A stretch of 64,000 nucleotides of DNA from Hordeum vulgare subsp. vulgare (lineage: Eukaryota; Streptophyta; Magnoliopsida; Poales; Poaceae): the NCBI RefSeq assembly GCF_904849725.1, contig NC_058521.1, positions 337,202,638 through 337,266,637 of the forward strand, written 5' to 3'. The translations under genes and the position numbers were made by a program. Below the pieces are notes generated by a model. It did no database searches. It was not told the DNA's origin and saw only the letters and a program-made list of their open reading frames with translations. How positions within the stretch are numbered: the first letter of the stretch is position 1; each line of letters starts with the position of its first letter. Of this stretch, positions 11,217 to 21,604 are shown in pieces.

Positions 11217-11940
11217 ATGGGATAAGTCTTGCTATAAGTAATCATGTGAATTTGGTATTCGTTCAATATTTTTATGAGATGTATGTTGTCTCTCCTCTAG
11301 TGATGTCATGTAAACATCGACTGCATGACACTTCACCATTACTTGGGCCTAGGGGAATAAATTGGGAAGTAATAAGTAGATGCTGGGTTTCTAGAGTGAC
11401 AGAAGCTTACACTCTAGTTTATGTCTTGCTTCGTAAGGGACTGAGTTAGATCCATATGTTTCATGCTATGGTTAGATTTATCTTAATTCTTCTTTCATAA
11501 TTGCGGATGCTTGCGAGAGAGGTTAATCATAAGTGGGATGTTTGTCCTAGTAAGGGTACAACCCAAGCACCGGTCCATCCACATATCAAATTATCAAAGT
11601 AACGAACGTGAATCATATGAGCATGATGAAAAATAGTTTGACAGAAATTTCCATGTGTCCGGGAGCGCTTTGCTTTATATAAGAGTTAGTCCATGATTTT
11701 CGTTTACTACAAAAAGGATTGGGGCACCTTTCTGCACCTTTTAAATAAAAATTACTTGCTACCCGTTACAAATTACCTTATCTCAAGACTATGTATTAAC
11801 GATAATTTCAGTGCTAGAAGAGAATACCTTACAGAAAACCGCTTGTCATTTCCTTCTGCTCCTCGTTGGGTTCGACACTCTTAATTATCGAAAGGACTAG
11901 ATAGATCCCCTGTACTTGTGCGGTCATCAAAACTCCTTTC

Positions 11941-11958
11941 TGGCATCATTTCCAGGGA
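11941..11958 (+). other. Degenerate tRNA-Asp primer binding site of element A
   Basis: TGGCATCATTTCCAGGGA, 11 bases after the LTR end. The intact form seen at 58244 is TGGCGCCGTTGCCGGGGA. Five of 18 positions differ, three of them G-to-A at CpG sites and one C-to-T at a CCG site, which is the pattern of deaminated methylcytosine. Confidence 0.85.
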
Positions 11959-12035
11959 GTGAAGCGCCTTTGGTGAGTGGAACTTGGTAAGGAATTTTTT
12001 CCGTACTGTGCTGAAATTTACTGTCACTTGTCACT

Positions 12036-13193
12036 ATGGAAAATAATCCTTTGAGGGGCTTGTTTGGAGTATCTTCACCCCGACCAGAAGAAAAAAGAGA
12101 TGCTCCTCAGCCTGCTGCACGTACTGAAAATATTTATAATGAAATTCCTTTGGGTATGATAGAAAAATTGCTAGCTAATCCTTATGCAGGAGATGGACCA
12201 CTAGATCCTCATTTGCATATAATCTATGTGGATGAAGTCTGCGGATTATTTCAGCTTGCAGGTCTTTCTGAGGATGATGTCAAGAAGAAAGTATTTCCTT
12301 TGTTTTTGAAGTAGAAGGTGTTGACGTGGTATAGGCTCTGTGATGATATTGGATCATGGAACTACAACCGACTGAAATTGGAATTTCATCAGAAGTTTTA
12401 TCCTATGCATCTGGTTCATCGTGATCGAAGTTATATTCATAATTTTTGGCCCCGCGAAGGAGAAAGAATTTCTCAAGCTTGGGGGAGGCTTAAATCAATG
12501 ATATATTCTTGCCCCAATCATGAGCTCCCTAGAGAAATTATTATTCAGAATTTTTACGCTCGGCTCTCTCGTAATAATCAATCCATGCTCGATACTTCTT
12601 GTGTTGGTTCCTTTATGAAGAAAGATATTGAATTCAAATGGAAACTCGACGAAGGTAATGAGGCAGGTATATGCCTTAAGTTTGATTGTGTTAAATCCTT
12701 TATAGGCACCGATGCTTTTCACGATTTTAGCACTAAATATGGACTTGGCTCTGAGGTAGTAGCTTCATTTTGTGAATCTTTTGCTACTCATGTTGATCTC
12801 CCCAATGATAAGTGTTTTGAATATCATCCTCCCATTGAAATTAAAGTGGTTGAACCTATTAAAGTTGAAGAAGAAACTATTATTTATAATGTTGATCTTG
12901 TTATTCCTTCTGCTTATATTAAGAAACCACCCTTTCCTGTTAGAATAAAGGAACATGCTATAGTTTCAACTTTGGTTCGTAAGAGTTGTACTAGAACATT
13001 TATTCCTCCTGAACAAATCAAAGTTGAACCAAATATTTCTATGGTTAAATATCTCTTGGTTGATAATATTGATGGGCACGCCATTCATTTCTGTGATGAA
13101 GCTGCTAGAATTGCTAGACCTAATACTAAAGGTAAACATAGACCTATTGTTGGCGTGCCTGTTGTTTCTGTTAAAATAGGAGATACATGTTAA
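12036..13193 (+). pseudogene. Element A gag
   Basis: Starts MENNPLRGLFGVSS, the same start as the copy at 20674. The first 92 codons end at a TAG (12312-12314) where the related copy reads a sense codon, after which the frame continues from 12318. The second part contains the gag core (KVLTWYRLCDD-like, with WGRLKSMIYSCPN and NFYARLSRNNQSML), corresponding to the retrotransposon gag capsid region, then a charged linker leading to protease at 13194. Gag would form the particle core that packages element RNA in the cytoplasm. At least one in-frame stop makes it non-functional. Relative to the second copy it retains about 100 bp (around 12440-12540) that the other has lost. Confidence 0.85.
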
Positions 13194-15461
13194 CATGGCT
13201 TATGTGATGCGGGTGCTAGTGTGAATGCAATTCCCTATACTTTATACCAAGAAATTATGAATGATATTGCACCAGCTCAATCACAAGAAATTGATGTTAC
13301 CATCAAGCTTGCTAATAGATATACTATTGCACCAATTGGGATTGTTAGAGATGTTTAAGTCTTATGTTGGAAAATAAAGTATCCTACTTATTTTCTTGTT
13401 CTTGGTTCCCCACAAGATAATTTTTGTCCCATTATGTTCGGTAGACCCTTCTTGAATACTGTTAATGCTAAGATTGATTGTGAGAAAGAAACTGTTACTG
13501 TAAGTTTTGGGGATGTGTCTCATGAGTTCAATTTCTCTAAATTTCATAGACATCTCCATGGCAAAGAATTGCCGAGTAAACATGATATTATTGGTCTCGC
13601 TTCTATCGCTATACCTCCTACTGATCCCTTAGAACAATATTTGCTAGACCATGAAAATGATATGCATATGCATGAAAGGAATGAAATAATAAGATTTTCT
13701 TTGATCAACAACCTATTTTGAAACACAACCTGCTTGTTGAAATACTTGGGGATCCTCCTCCACCCAAGGGTGATCCCGTGTTTGATCTTAAACAATTACC
13801 TGATACTCTGAAGTATGCTTACCTTGATGAAAAGGAGACATATCCTGTTATTATTAGTGCTAACCTTTCAGAGCATGAAGAAAAGAGATTATTGAAAGCT
13901 TTAAGGAAGCACTGAGCTACTATTGGATATGCTCTTGATGATCTTAAGGGCATTAGTCCCCCTCTATGTTAGCACAAAATCAATATGGAGCCTGATGCTA
14001 AACCAGTTGTTGATCACCAACGACTATTAAATCCTAAAATGAAGGAAGTGGTAAGGAATGAAATACTAAAGCTTCTCGAGGCAGGTATAATTTATCCTAT
14101 TGCTGATAGTAGATGGGTTAGTTCCGTTCATTGTGTCCCAAAATAAGGGAGGTATTACCGTTGTTCCTAATGATGAAAATGCACTGATCCCGCAAAGAAT
14201 TATTAAAGGATATAGAATGGTAATTTGTTTTAGGAAATTAAATAAAGCAACTAGGAAAGATCATTACCCTCTACCTTTTATTGATCAAATGCTAGAAAGA
14301 CTATCCAAACATACACATTTTTGCTTTCTAGATGGTTATTTTGGTTTCTCTCAAATACATGTGTCAAAATAGGATCAAGAGAAGACCACTTTTACTTTCC
14401 TTTTTGGTAGCTTTGCTTATATACGTATGCATTTTGGTTTATTCAATGCACCTTCTACCTTCCACAAATGTATGATGGCTATATTCTCTGGCTTTTGTGA
14501 AAAGATTGTGGAAGTTTTCATGGATGATTTCTCCGTTTACGGAACTTCTTTTGATGATTGCTTGAGCAACCTTGATAGAGTTTTGTAGAGATGTGAAGAA
14601 ACTAATCTTGCCTTGAATTGGGAGAAGTGTCACTTTATGGTTAATGACGACGTTGTGTTGGGACACAAAATCTCCAAAAGAGGTATTGGAGTCGATGTTA
14701 TAGAAAAAATGTCGTGTCCAACAGATATCAAAGGTATAAGAAGTTTCCTTGGTCGTGCTGGTTTCTATAGGAGATTTATTAATGAATTCTCTAAGATTTC
14801 TAAGACTCTCACTAATCTTTTGCAAAAGGATGTTCCATTCGTTTTTGATGATGATTGTGTAGAAGCATTTGAAATTTTGAAGAGACCCTTGATCACTGCA
14901 CCTGTTGTTCAACCACCTGATTGGAACCTACCCTTTGAAACTATGTGTGATGCTAGTGATTATGCTATTGGTGCTGTTCTAGGACAAATAGTTGATAAGA
15001 AATTAAATTTTGTGCATTACGCTAGTAAAACTCTAGAAAGTGCTCCAAGAAACTACACTACCACTCAAATGGATTTTTTAGGAGTTGTGTTTGCTTGTGA
15101 TAAGTTTAGACCTTATATTGTTGATTACAAAGTAACCGTGTTCACACTGATCACATTGCTATTAAATACCTTATGGAAAAGAAAGATGCTAAACCTAGAC
15201 TTATTAGATGGGTTCTTCTACTACACGAATTTGACGTGCATATTATTGATAGAAAGGGTGCTGATAGCCCCTGTAGCAGATAACTTGTCTAGATTGCAGA
15301 ATATTCTTGGTGACCCACTACCTATTGATGATAGCTTTCCTGATGAACAATTAGCTGTCATAAATTCTTCACGCACTACTCCTTGGTATGGTGAGTATGC
15401 TAATTACATTGTTGCTAAATTTATACCGCCTAGTTTCACATACCAACAAAAGAAGAAGTAG
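13194..15461 (+). pseudogene. Element A protease, reverse transcriptase and RNase H
   Basis: Pol follows gag. Aspartic protease: CDAGAS at about 13203-13220 holds the D-x-G-A active-site core. The linker ending FGRPFLNTVNAKIDCE (13437-13480) is typical of Athila. RT: fingers from about 13980, DHYPLPFIDQMLERL at about 14260, and the catalytic box FMDDFSVYG at 14517-14543 with both aspartates. The thumb and connection lie at 14613-14840; RNase H starts near MCDASDYAIGAVLGQ (about 14943), with its first catalytic Asp. Stops at 13194, 13356, 13719, 13914, 14370, 14586 and 15459 and small frameshifts break the frame throughout. Its role would be reverse transcription of the element RNA; this copy cannot do so. 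Confidence 0.87.
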
Positions 15462-15479
15462 ATGGTATTATTAGACATT

Positions 15480-16660
15480 GTGTACATGAGCATGATCAGG
15501 GATAGATCCTACACAACTGTCACTCCGAGGCCTACGGAGAACATCACGCTGGAGATACAACTGTAGACAAGGTATTACAATCTGGTTTTTATTGTCCTAC
15601 TCTCTTCAAGGATGCTCGTAAGTTTGTCTTGTCTTGTGACGAATGCCAAAGAAATGCCTATGAATTACTCTGGGTTTTGAGTCTGGGTTTTAGATCCATT
15701 TCATGTCTGGGTTTAGTATACGTCAGGTGTTATCAAAGAATTGGTAATATTGGTAATATTAGTATATGTCAGGTGTTATAGATCCATTTCATGTGTGGGT
15801 CTTGATTATATGGGATCTTTTCCAAAGTCCAATGGGTATACTAATATTCTAGTTGCTGTTGACTATGTTACTAAGTGGGTAGAAGCTATTCCAACTAGTA
15901 ATGCCGATCATAACACTTCTATTAAAATGTTGAAAGAAGTCATTTTCCCTAGATTTGGAGTCCCTAGATGTTTAATGACTGATGGTGGTTCACACTTTAT
16001 TCATGGTGCTTTCCGTAAATTGCTTGCTAGGTATGATGTTAATCATAGAATTGCATCTCATTATCATCCTTAGTCTAGTGGTCAAGTAGAATTGAGCAAT
16101 AGAGAAATTAAATTGATCTTGCAAAAGACCGCTAATAGATCTAGAAAGAATTGGTCTAAGAAACTTGACGATGCATTATGGGCTTATAGAACCGCTTACA
16201 AAAACCCTATGGGTATGTCTCCGTATAAAATGGTTTATGGTAAAGCATCTCATTTACCTATAGATCTAGAACATAAAGCTTATTGGGCAATTAAAGATCT
16301 TAACTATGATTTCAAACTTGCTAGTGAGAAGAGGTTATTTGACATTAGCTTGCTTGCTGAATGGAGAACCCAGGACTATGAGTATGCTGAGTTGTTTAAA
16401 GAAAAGGTTAAGAAAAGGCCCGGAGGATACAAAAGCGCGAAATCAATGTAGGTGATCATGTCTTGCTATACAACTCTCGTTTAAGATTTTTGCAGGAAAA
16501 CTTCTCTCTAAATGGGAAGGGCCTTACATTATCGAGGAAGTATATCTTTCCGGTGCCATCAAGATCAACAACGCCGAAGGCACAAATTCGAAGGTGGTAA
16601 ATGGGCAAAGAATCAAACATTATATCTTAGGTACTCCCATAAATGTTGAAACCAATATTA
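15480..16660 (+). pseudogene. Element A integrase
   Basis: An HHCC zinc-binding segment is readable at about 15540-15655 (HHAGDTTVDK ... SCDECQRN). A scrambled stretch (15660-15790) follows. The catalytic core has all three acidic residues: Asp in AVDYVTKWVEA (15861), Asp in MTDGGSHF (15981) and Glu in SSGQVEL (16089), 35 residues between the last two as in the DD35E family. A stop at 16071 interrupts the core and the C-terminal domain is frameshifted after about 16450. Integrase would insert the cDNA into chromosomes. Non-functional here. Confidence 0.87.
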
Positions 16661-17057
16661 TAAATACCATAACTCTGGAGGAGTACATTAGGGAGACCTA
16701 TCAGAACATTTCAAACTCCGAAAAGGAATATGTATGTATTACGGTAAGCAAACCGACTCCAAAACTTTCCCAATGGGAGTTTTTATCAGTTTAGGAATAT
16801 TTAAAAAAATAGGAATATTTAAAGTAGTCCAAAAAGTGCACGAGGAGGCGACAAGCCTGGGGGTGTGGCCTACTCCCTTAGGGGTGCCCTACAGGCTTGT
16901 GGGCACCCCGTGTACCCTCCGGACTCCCTTTTCTTGTTGAATACTCTTCCAGATCGGTAAAAATTCATTATATAATCTCATGAAGGTTTTGACCTTCGTA
17001 TAATGACAGTATCTCTTGTTTTCGTTTTGAGCTGTTTCTGCAGCAGATTTAGAGTAA
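16661..17057 (+). other. End of pol and spacer in element A
   Basis: The first part can still be read as the end of the integrase C-terminal region (to about 16795). After 16800 there is a stretch with AGGGGTGCCCTACAGGC and CTTGTGGGCACCCC that resembles LTR-type promoter sequence, and a TATA-like run (TTATATAATC, 16969-16978). I see no gene. Confidence 0.45.
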
Positions 17058-17468
17058 GATGTTGTCGCAAGATTCCGATGGGGAGAGCTATGTATCGCAT
17101 TATCTTGCCAATACCAAGCTCTACGGGGACTTAGATCCTTATGGATTTTTCTTGGAGGAGGGATAGGAGATATGCAAGTATGCGGAAGAAAGCTCGCATG
17201 AAGAGGATATTCCCCTTCCTCGACCCGAATATATGCATGTGGAGTTCAAGAAGTCGAGCCTCCCAAATAAAAGAAGAAAACCCTAGGTTCTATTTATCTC
17301 TTCTCGTCATCTGTAGGACATCAAGGATGAATCATGTCGAAAGATATTGAGGCTCGAGCACGAATAGACGATCTGAGGGAATATAATTTCATGCTTAAGA
17401 GGAAACTTGATAAGCTCTCAACCTCACCAACAACTACAACATCACCACCTCCGAAGAAAGACAACTAA
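17058..17468 (+). pseudogene. Small Ser/Asp-rich downstream frames of element A
   Basis: A frame from ATG 17058 begins MLSQDSDGESYVSHYL and is interrupted by a TAG at 17166-17168, then continues with acidic, Glu/Ser-rich residues. A second short frame starting at 17334 (MSKDIEARARIDDL) has coiled-coil character and ends with a Thr/Pro-rich tail and KKDN stop at about 17468. A related region is present in element B at 26318-26740. It sits in the position where Athila elements may carry an env-like ORF, but these frames are too small and I do not recognise a domain. Confidence 0.45.
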
Positions 17469-19040
17469 ATGCATGGGTATGGGCACTCCCCTTAGCTTGT
17501 GCCAAGCTTGGGGGAGGTGCCCCGGTATCGTATCACCATCACATCTTTTATTTTCTTTGTTTTTCTTCGTTTGATACTTTTGGTTATATCTTGATCTAGT
17601 AGAATAAAGTTTTAGTGTGATCTAGTTTTGAGTTTTGCTTTATGTGCCCCCTATGTAAGCAAGTCTGAGAGTTATATAATAAAGAGTAGTTTTGAGTTGC
17701 GGGCTTTGCTTGCTTGCTATGATTTTGAGAAATAGAAATATAAAGAAGTATAGAATAAAAGCAACATAGTATATATAATTATCTTATGAGGAGTGCTAAC
17801 TTCACATATAAAAAGTATGTCGATTGAAATTTGTTGTGAGTTGACAAACAAAGCTATTGGTCATTGTTGCAATTAAAAGGAAGTAATAAAGAAAGAGAGG
17901 TTCACAAATAAATATATTATCTTAGACATCTTTTGTGATTGGGAGCACTCATTAAAATATTATATGTTATGAAGTTGATATTGGACAAGGATGACAACAT
18001 AATGAGTTATGTTTGCTTATTTCCTAATAGAAGTTATATGGTTATAGATCCTCCAACATGTGCCGCTTGCTTCCACCCCATATTAGCCAAAAACTTCCGC
18101 ATCAAGTAGAGATACTACTTGTGCATCCAAACAGCTTTAACCCAATTTTGCCTTGAGAGTCCACCATTCCTACCTATGGATTGAGTAAGATCCTTCAAGT
18201 AAGTTGCCATCGGTGCAAGCAATAAAAATTGCTCTTTAAATGGGTATGATTTATTAGTGTGAGGAAAATAAACTTTATACGAACTTGTGATATAGAACAA
18301 ATAAAAGTGACAAACTTCATAATGAAGTTCTTTATTACACGGGGCAATATAAAGTGTCGTTCTTTTGCATTAAGGGATTGCGCATCCGACTATAAAAGCG
18401 CATGACAACTTCTGCTTCCCTCTGCGAAGGGCCTATCTGTTATCTTTACTTCTAGTACTTACCTTTATGTAAGAGTCATAGTGATATTCACCATTTCCTT
18501 TATCTCATCTTTATCTTTTGGCAAGCGTCGTGTGTTGGGGAATGATCCAGAAAAATATATCCACTCGTATGTGGGTGATCATGAGTTATTATTGTTGATA
18601 TTACCCTTGAGGTAAATAGTTGGGAGGCAAAACTATAAGCCCCTATCTTTCTCTGTGTCCGACTGAAGCTTTGACCTCATAGGAACCGCTTGAGTGTTAG
18701 CAATTATGAAAGACCATAAGATTATTGAGTATATGGATTTGCATTACAAGCTCTTATATTGACTCTTTCCTACGTTGCGATAAATTGGAATTGCTTCAAC
18801 GACTGAAATCTTAGTTTGTTAGTTCTCAGTAGAGTTCTTGATTCACATTTTACCGTGTGAATGAATTGTTACTGTAGCATAAGAAATTATATGTCAATAT
18901 TGTGTTGCTGCTCTAAAGATAACCATGATGCCTTCATGTCCGTTTTTGTTTTTATAGACACCTCTATCTCTAAACATGTGGGCATATTTATCGATATCGG
19001 TTTTTGCTTGAGGACGAGTGAGGTCTAAGCTTCGGGGACT
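17469..19040 (+). other. 3' untranslated region of element A, with two PPT-like tracts
   Basis: No gene in 1.57 kb. A purine tract AAGCTTGGGGGAGG (17504-17517) lies 1.5 kb upstream of the actual 3' LTR; the terminal PPT is AAGCTTCGGGGACT at 19027-19040. The stretch between is AT-rich and aligns in outline with element B 26909-28410 (shared segments such as AAGTAGAGATACTACTT). Confidence 0.7.
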
Positions 19041-20566
19041 TGATACGTCCATTTTGCATCATGCTTTTATATCAATATTTATTGCATTATGGGCTGTTAT
19101 TACACATTATGGTATAATACTTATGCCTTTTCTCTCTTATTTTACAAGGTTTACATGAAAAGGGAGAATGCCAACACCTGGAATTCTGGACTGGAAAAGG
19201 AGCAAATCTGAGAGACCTATTCTGCACAACACTAAAAGTCCTAAAAAATTATGGATAATAGTTTTGGAATATATATAAAATATTGGGCAAAAGAAATACC
19301 AGGGGGGGACCCACTAGGAGGTCACAAGCCAAGGGGGCGCGACCTACCCCCTTCGCCCCACCCTACAAGCTTGTGGCCCCCCTTTCAGGCCTCCGGTGCC
19401 CATCTTCTACTATATGAAGGGTTTTGACGTCGAAAAGAATCATATCAGATCTTTCGGGAGGAAGCGGCGCCGTCTCGCGGCGGAACTTCGGCAGAACCAA
19501 TCTAGACCTCCGGCGGAGCTATTCTGCCGGAGAAACTTACATCTGGGAGCGAGAAATCGAAGCCATCGTCATCACCAATGGTCCTCTTATTGAGAGGGGG
19601 TCAATCTCCATCAACATATTCATCAGCACCATCTCCTCTCCAAACTCTAGTTCATCTCTTGTATCCGATCTTTGTCTCAAACCTCAGATTCGTACCTAGG
19701 GGTTGCTAGTAGTGTTGATTACTCCTTGTAGTTGATGCTAGTTGGTTTACTTGGTGGAAGATCATATGTTCAGATCCTTAATGGTTATTAATACTCTTCT
19801 GATTATGAACATGAATATTCTTTGTCACTAATTACGTTTGTTCCTGAGGACATGGGAGAAGTCTTGCTGTAAGTTATCATGTGAATTTGGTATTCGTTCG
19901 ATATTTTGATGAGATGTATTTTGTCTCTCCTCTAGTGGTGTCATGTGAACGTCAACTACATGACACTTCACCATTTTTGGGCCTAGGGGAAGGCATTGGG
20001 AAGTAATAAGTAGATGATGGGTTGCTAGAGTGACAGAAGCTTAAACCCTAGTTTATGCGTTGCTTTGTTAGGAGCTGATTTGGATCTATATGTTTCATTC
20101 TATGGTTAGATTTATCTTAATTCTTATTTCGTAGTTGCACACGCTTGCGAGAGAGGTTAATCATAAGTGGGATGTTTGTCCAAGTAAGAGACTCACCCAA
20201 GCACCGGTCCTCCCGCATATGAAATTATCAAAGTAATGAACACGAATCATATGAGCATGATGAAAACTAGTTTGACAGAAAATGCCCATGTGTCCTCGGG
20301 AGCGCTTTGCTTTATATAAGAGTTTGTCCAGGCTTGTCCTCTGCTACAAAAAGGACTGGTCCACCTTGCTTAACCTTTCTTACAATTGTTACTTGCTACT
20401 CGTTACAAATTACCTTATCGCAAAACTATCTCTTACTAATAATTTCAGGGCTTGCAGAGAATACCTTACTGAAAACCACTTGTCGTTTCCTTCTGCTCCT
20501 CATTGGGTTTGACACTCTTACTTATCGAAAGGACTACGATAGATACCCTATACTTGTGGGTCATCA
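19041..20566 (+). repeat. 3' LTR of element A, shared with a second internal fragment
   Basis: 1526 bp, TGATACGTCC...GGGTCATCA, starting straight after the PPT. It is followed by another PBS at 20578 and another gag, so this LTR acts as the 3' LTR of A and the 5' LTR of the next partial element. Confidence 0.9.
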
Positions 20567-20577
20567 AGACTCTTTTC

Positions 20578-20595
20578 TGGCACCGTTGCCGGGGA
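20578..20595 (+). other. tRNA-Asp primer binding site of A2
   Basis: TGGCACCGTTGCCGGGGA differs from the intact form at one position, again G-to-A at a CpG. It lies 11 bases after the LTR end. Confidence 0.9.
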
Positions 20596-20673
20596 GTAAA
20601 GCGCCTTTGGTGAGTGGAACTTGGTAAGGAACAAATTTATATATTATGCTGAAATTTACTGTCACTTGGCACT

Positions 20674-21604
20674 ATGGAAAATAATCCTTTGAGGGGCTTG
20701 TTCGGGGTATCTTCACCCCGACTGGAAGCACAAAGAGATGCTCCTCAACCTGCTGCACCTACTGAAAATATTTATTATGAAATTCCTTCGAGTATGATAG
20801 AAAAACTGCTAGCTAATCCTTATGCAGGAGATGGAACACTATATCCTCATTTGCATCTAATCTATTTGGATGAAGTTTGTGGGTAATTTAAACTTGCAGG
20901 TCGGCCCGAGGATGATGTCAAGAAGAAAGTATTTCCTTTATCTTTGAAGGAGAAGGTGTTGACGTGGTATAGGCTATGTGATGATACTGGATCTTGGAAG
21001 TACAACCGATTGAAATTGGAAATTCATCAGAAGTTTTATCCTATGCATGTGGTTCATCGTGATCGGAATTATATTTATAATATTATTATTATTCATAATT
21101 TGTATGCTCGGCTCTCTCATAATAATCGATCCATTCTCGATACTTCTTGTGTTGGTTCCATTATGAAGAAATATATTGGATTCAAATGGGACTTATTGGA
21201 AAGAATTAAATGCAACTCTAAAGATGGTGAACTCGACGAAGGTAATGAGTTAGGTATAAGCCTTAAGTTTGATTGCGTTAAATCCTTTATAGACACCGAT
21301 GCTTTTCGCCATTTTAGCACTAAATATCGACTTCACTCTGAGGTTGTAGCTTCATTCTATGAATCTTTTGCTACTCATGTTGATCTCCCCAAGGATAAGT
21401 GGTTTAAAATATCATCCTCCCATTGAATTTAAAGTGGATGAACCTATTAAAGTTGAAGAAGAACTATTATTTATATTGTTGATCCTGTTATAGCTACTAC
21501 TTATATTGAGAAACCACCCTTTCCTATTAATATAATGGAACATGCTAAAGCTTCAACTGTGGTCTGTAAGAGTTGTACTAGAACACCTATACCTCCTGAA
21601 CCCA
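20674..21604 (+). pseudogene. A2 gag, truncated
   Basis: Starts MENNPLRGLFGVSS as in element A. A TAA at 20884-20886 interrupts after 70 codons; a second frame (20944-21426) covers the capsid core (VLTWYRLCDD...). About 100 bp of the core is missing near 21075 compared with element A, replaced by a short ATT-rich run. Frameshifts follow after 21400, and homology stops at CCTCCTGAAC (about 21601), where sequence of a minus-strand gag begins. No protease or pol remains. Confidence 0.8.

Larger units (their letters stand above)
8376..11929 (+). repeat. 5' LTR of element A, interrupted by a LINE
   Basis: Aligns along its length with the 3' LTR at 19041-20566. The start reads TGGTAGTTCCATTTTGCATC against TGATACGTCCATTTTGCATC in the 3' copy; the end is GGTCATCA in both. 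Segment 9184-11204 is a LINE and 11205-11216 a TSD copy absent from the 3' LTR. A TATA-like CTATATGAAG at 8741 is conserved at 19410 in the 3' LTR. Confidence 0.88.
8376..20566 (+). mobile_element. Element A: Athila-lineage Gypsy retrotransposon
   Basis: Complete in layout: 5' LTR 8376-11929 (split by a LINE), degenerate tRNA-Asp PBS at 11941, gag, protease, RT, RNase H and integrase in the Gypsy order, small 3' frames, PPT, and 3' LTR 19041-20566. LTR lengths agree once the LINE and one TSD copy are removed (about 1521 against 1526 bp). The LTRs differ at many positions and every ORF carries stops or frameshifts, so it is an old, dead copy. The Athila assignment rests on the tRNA-Asp primer site and the FMDD/integrase sequence type; it resembles Sabrina/WHAM-like elements of Triticeae, a subfamily name I cannot confirm. 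Confidence 0.88.
20567..21604 (+). mobile_element. Element A2: second Athila-lineage internal fragment
   Basis: Begins with leader and PBS and holds only part of gag before being cut at 21604 by minus-strand element C. Leader and gag match element A closely but not exactly, so this is a related copy joined through a common LTR (LTR-internal-LTR-internal). Confidence 0.8.
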
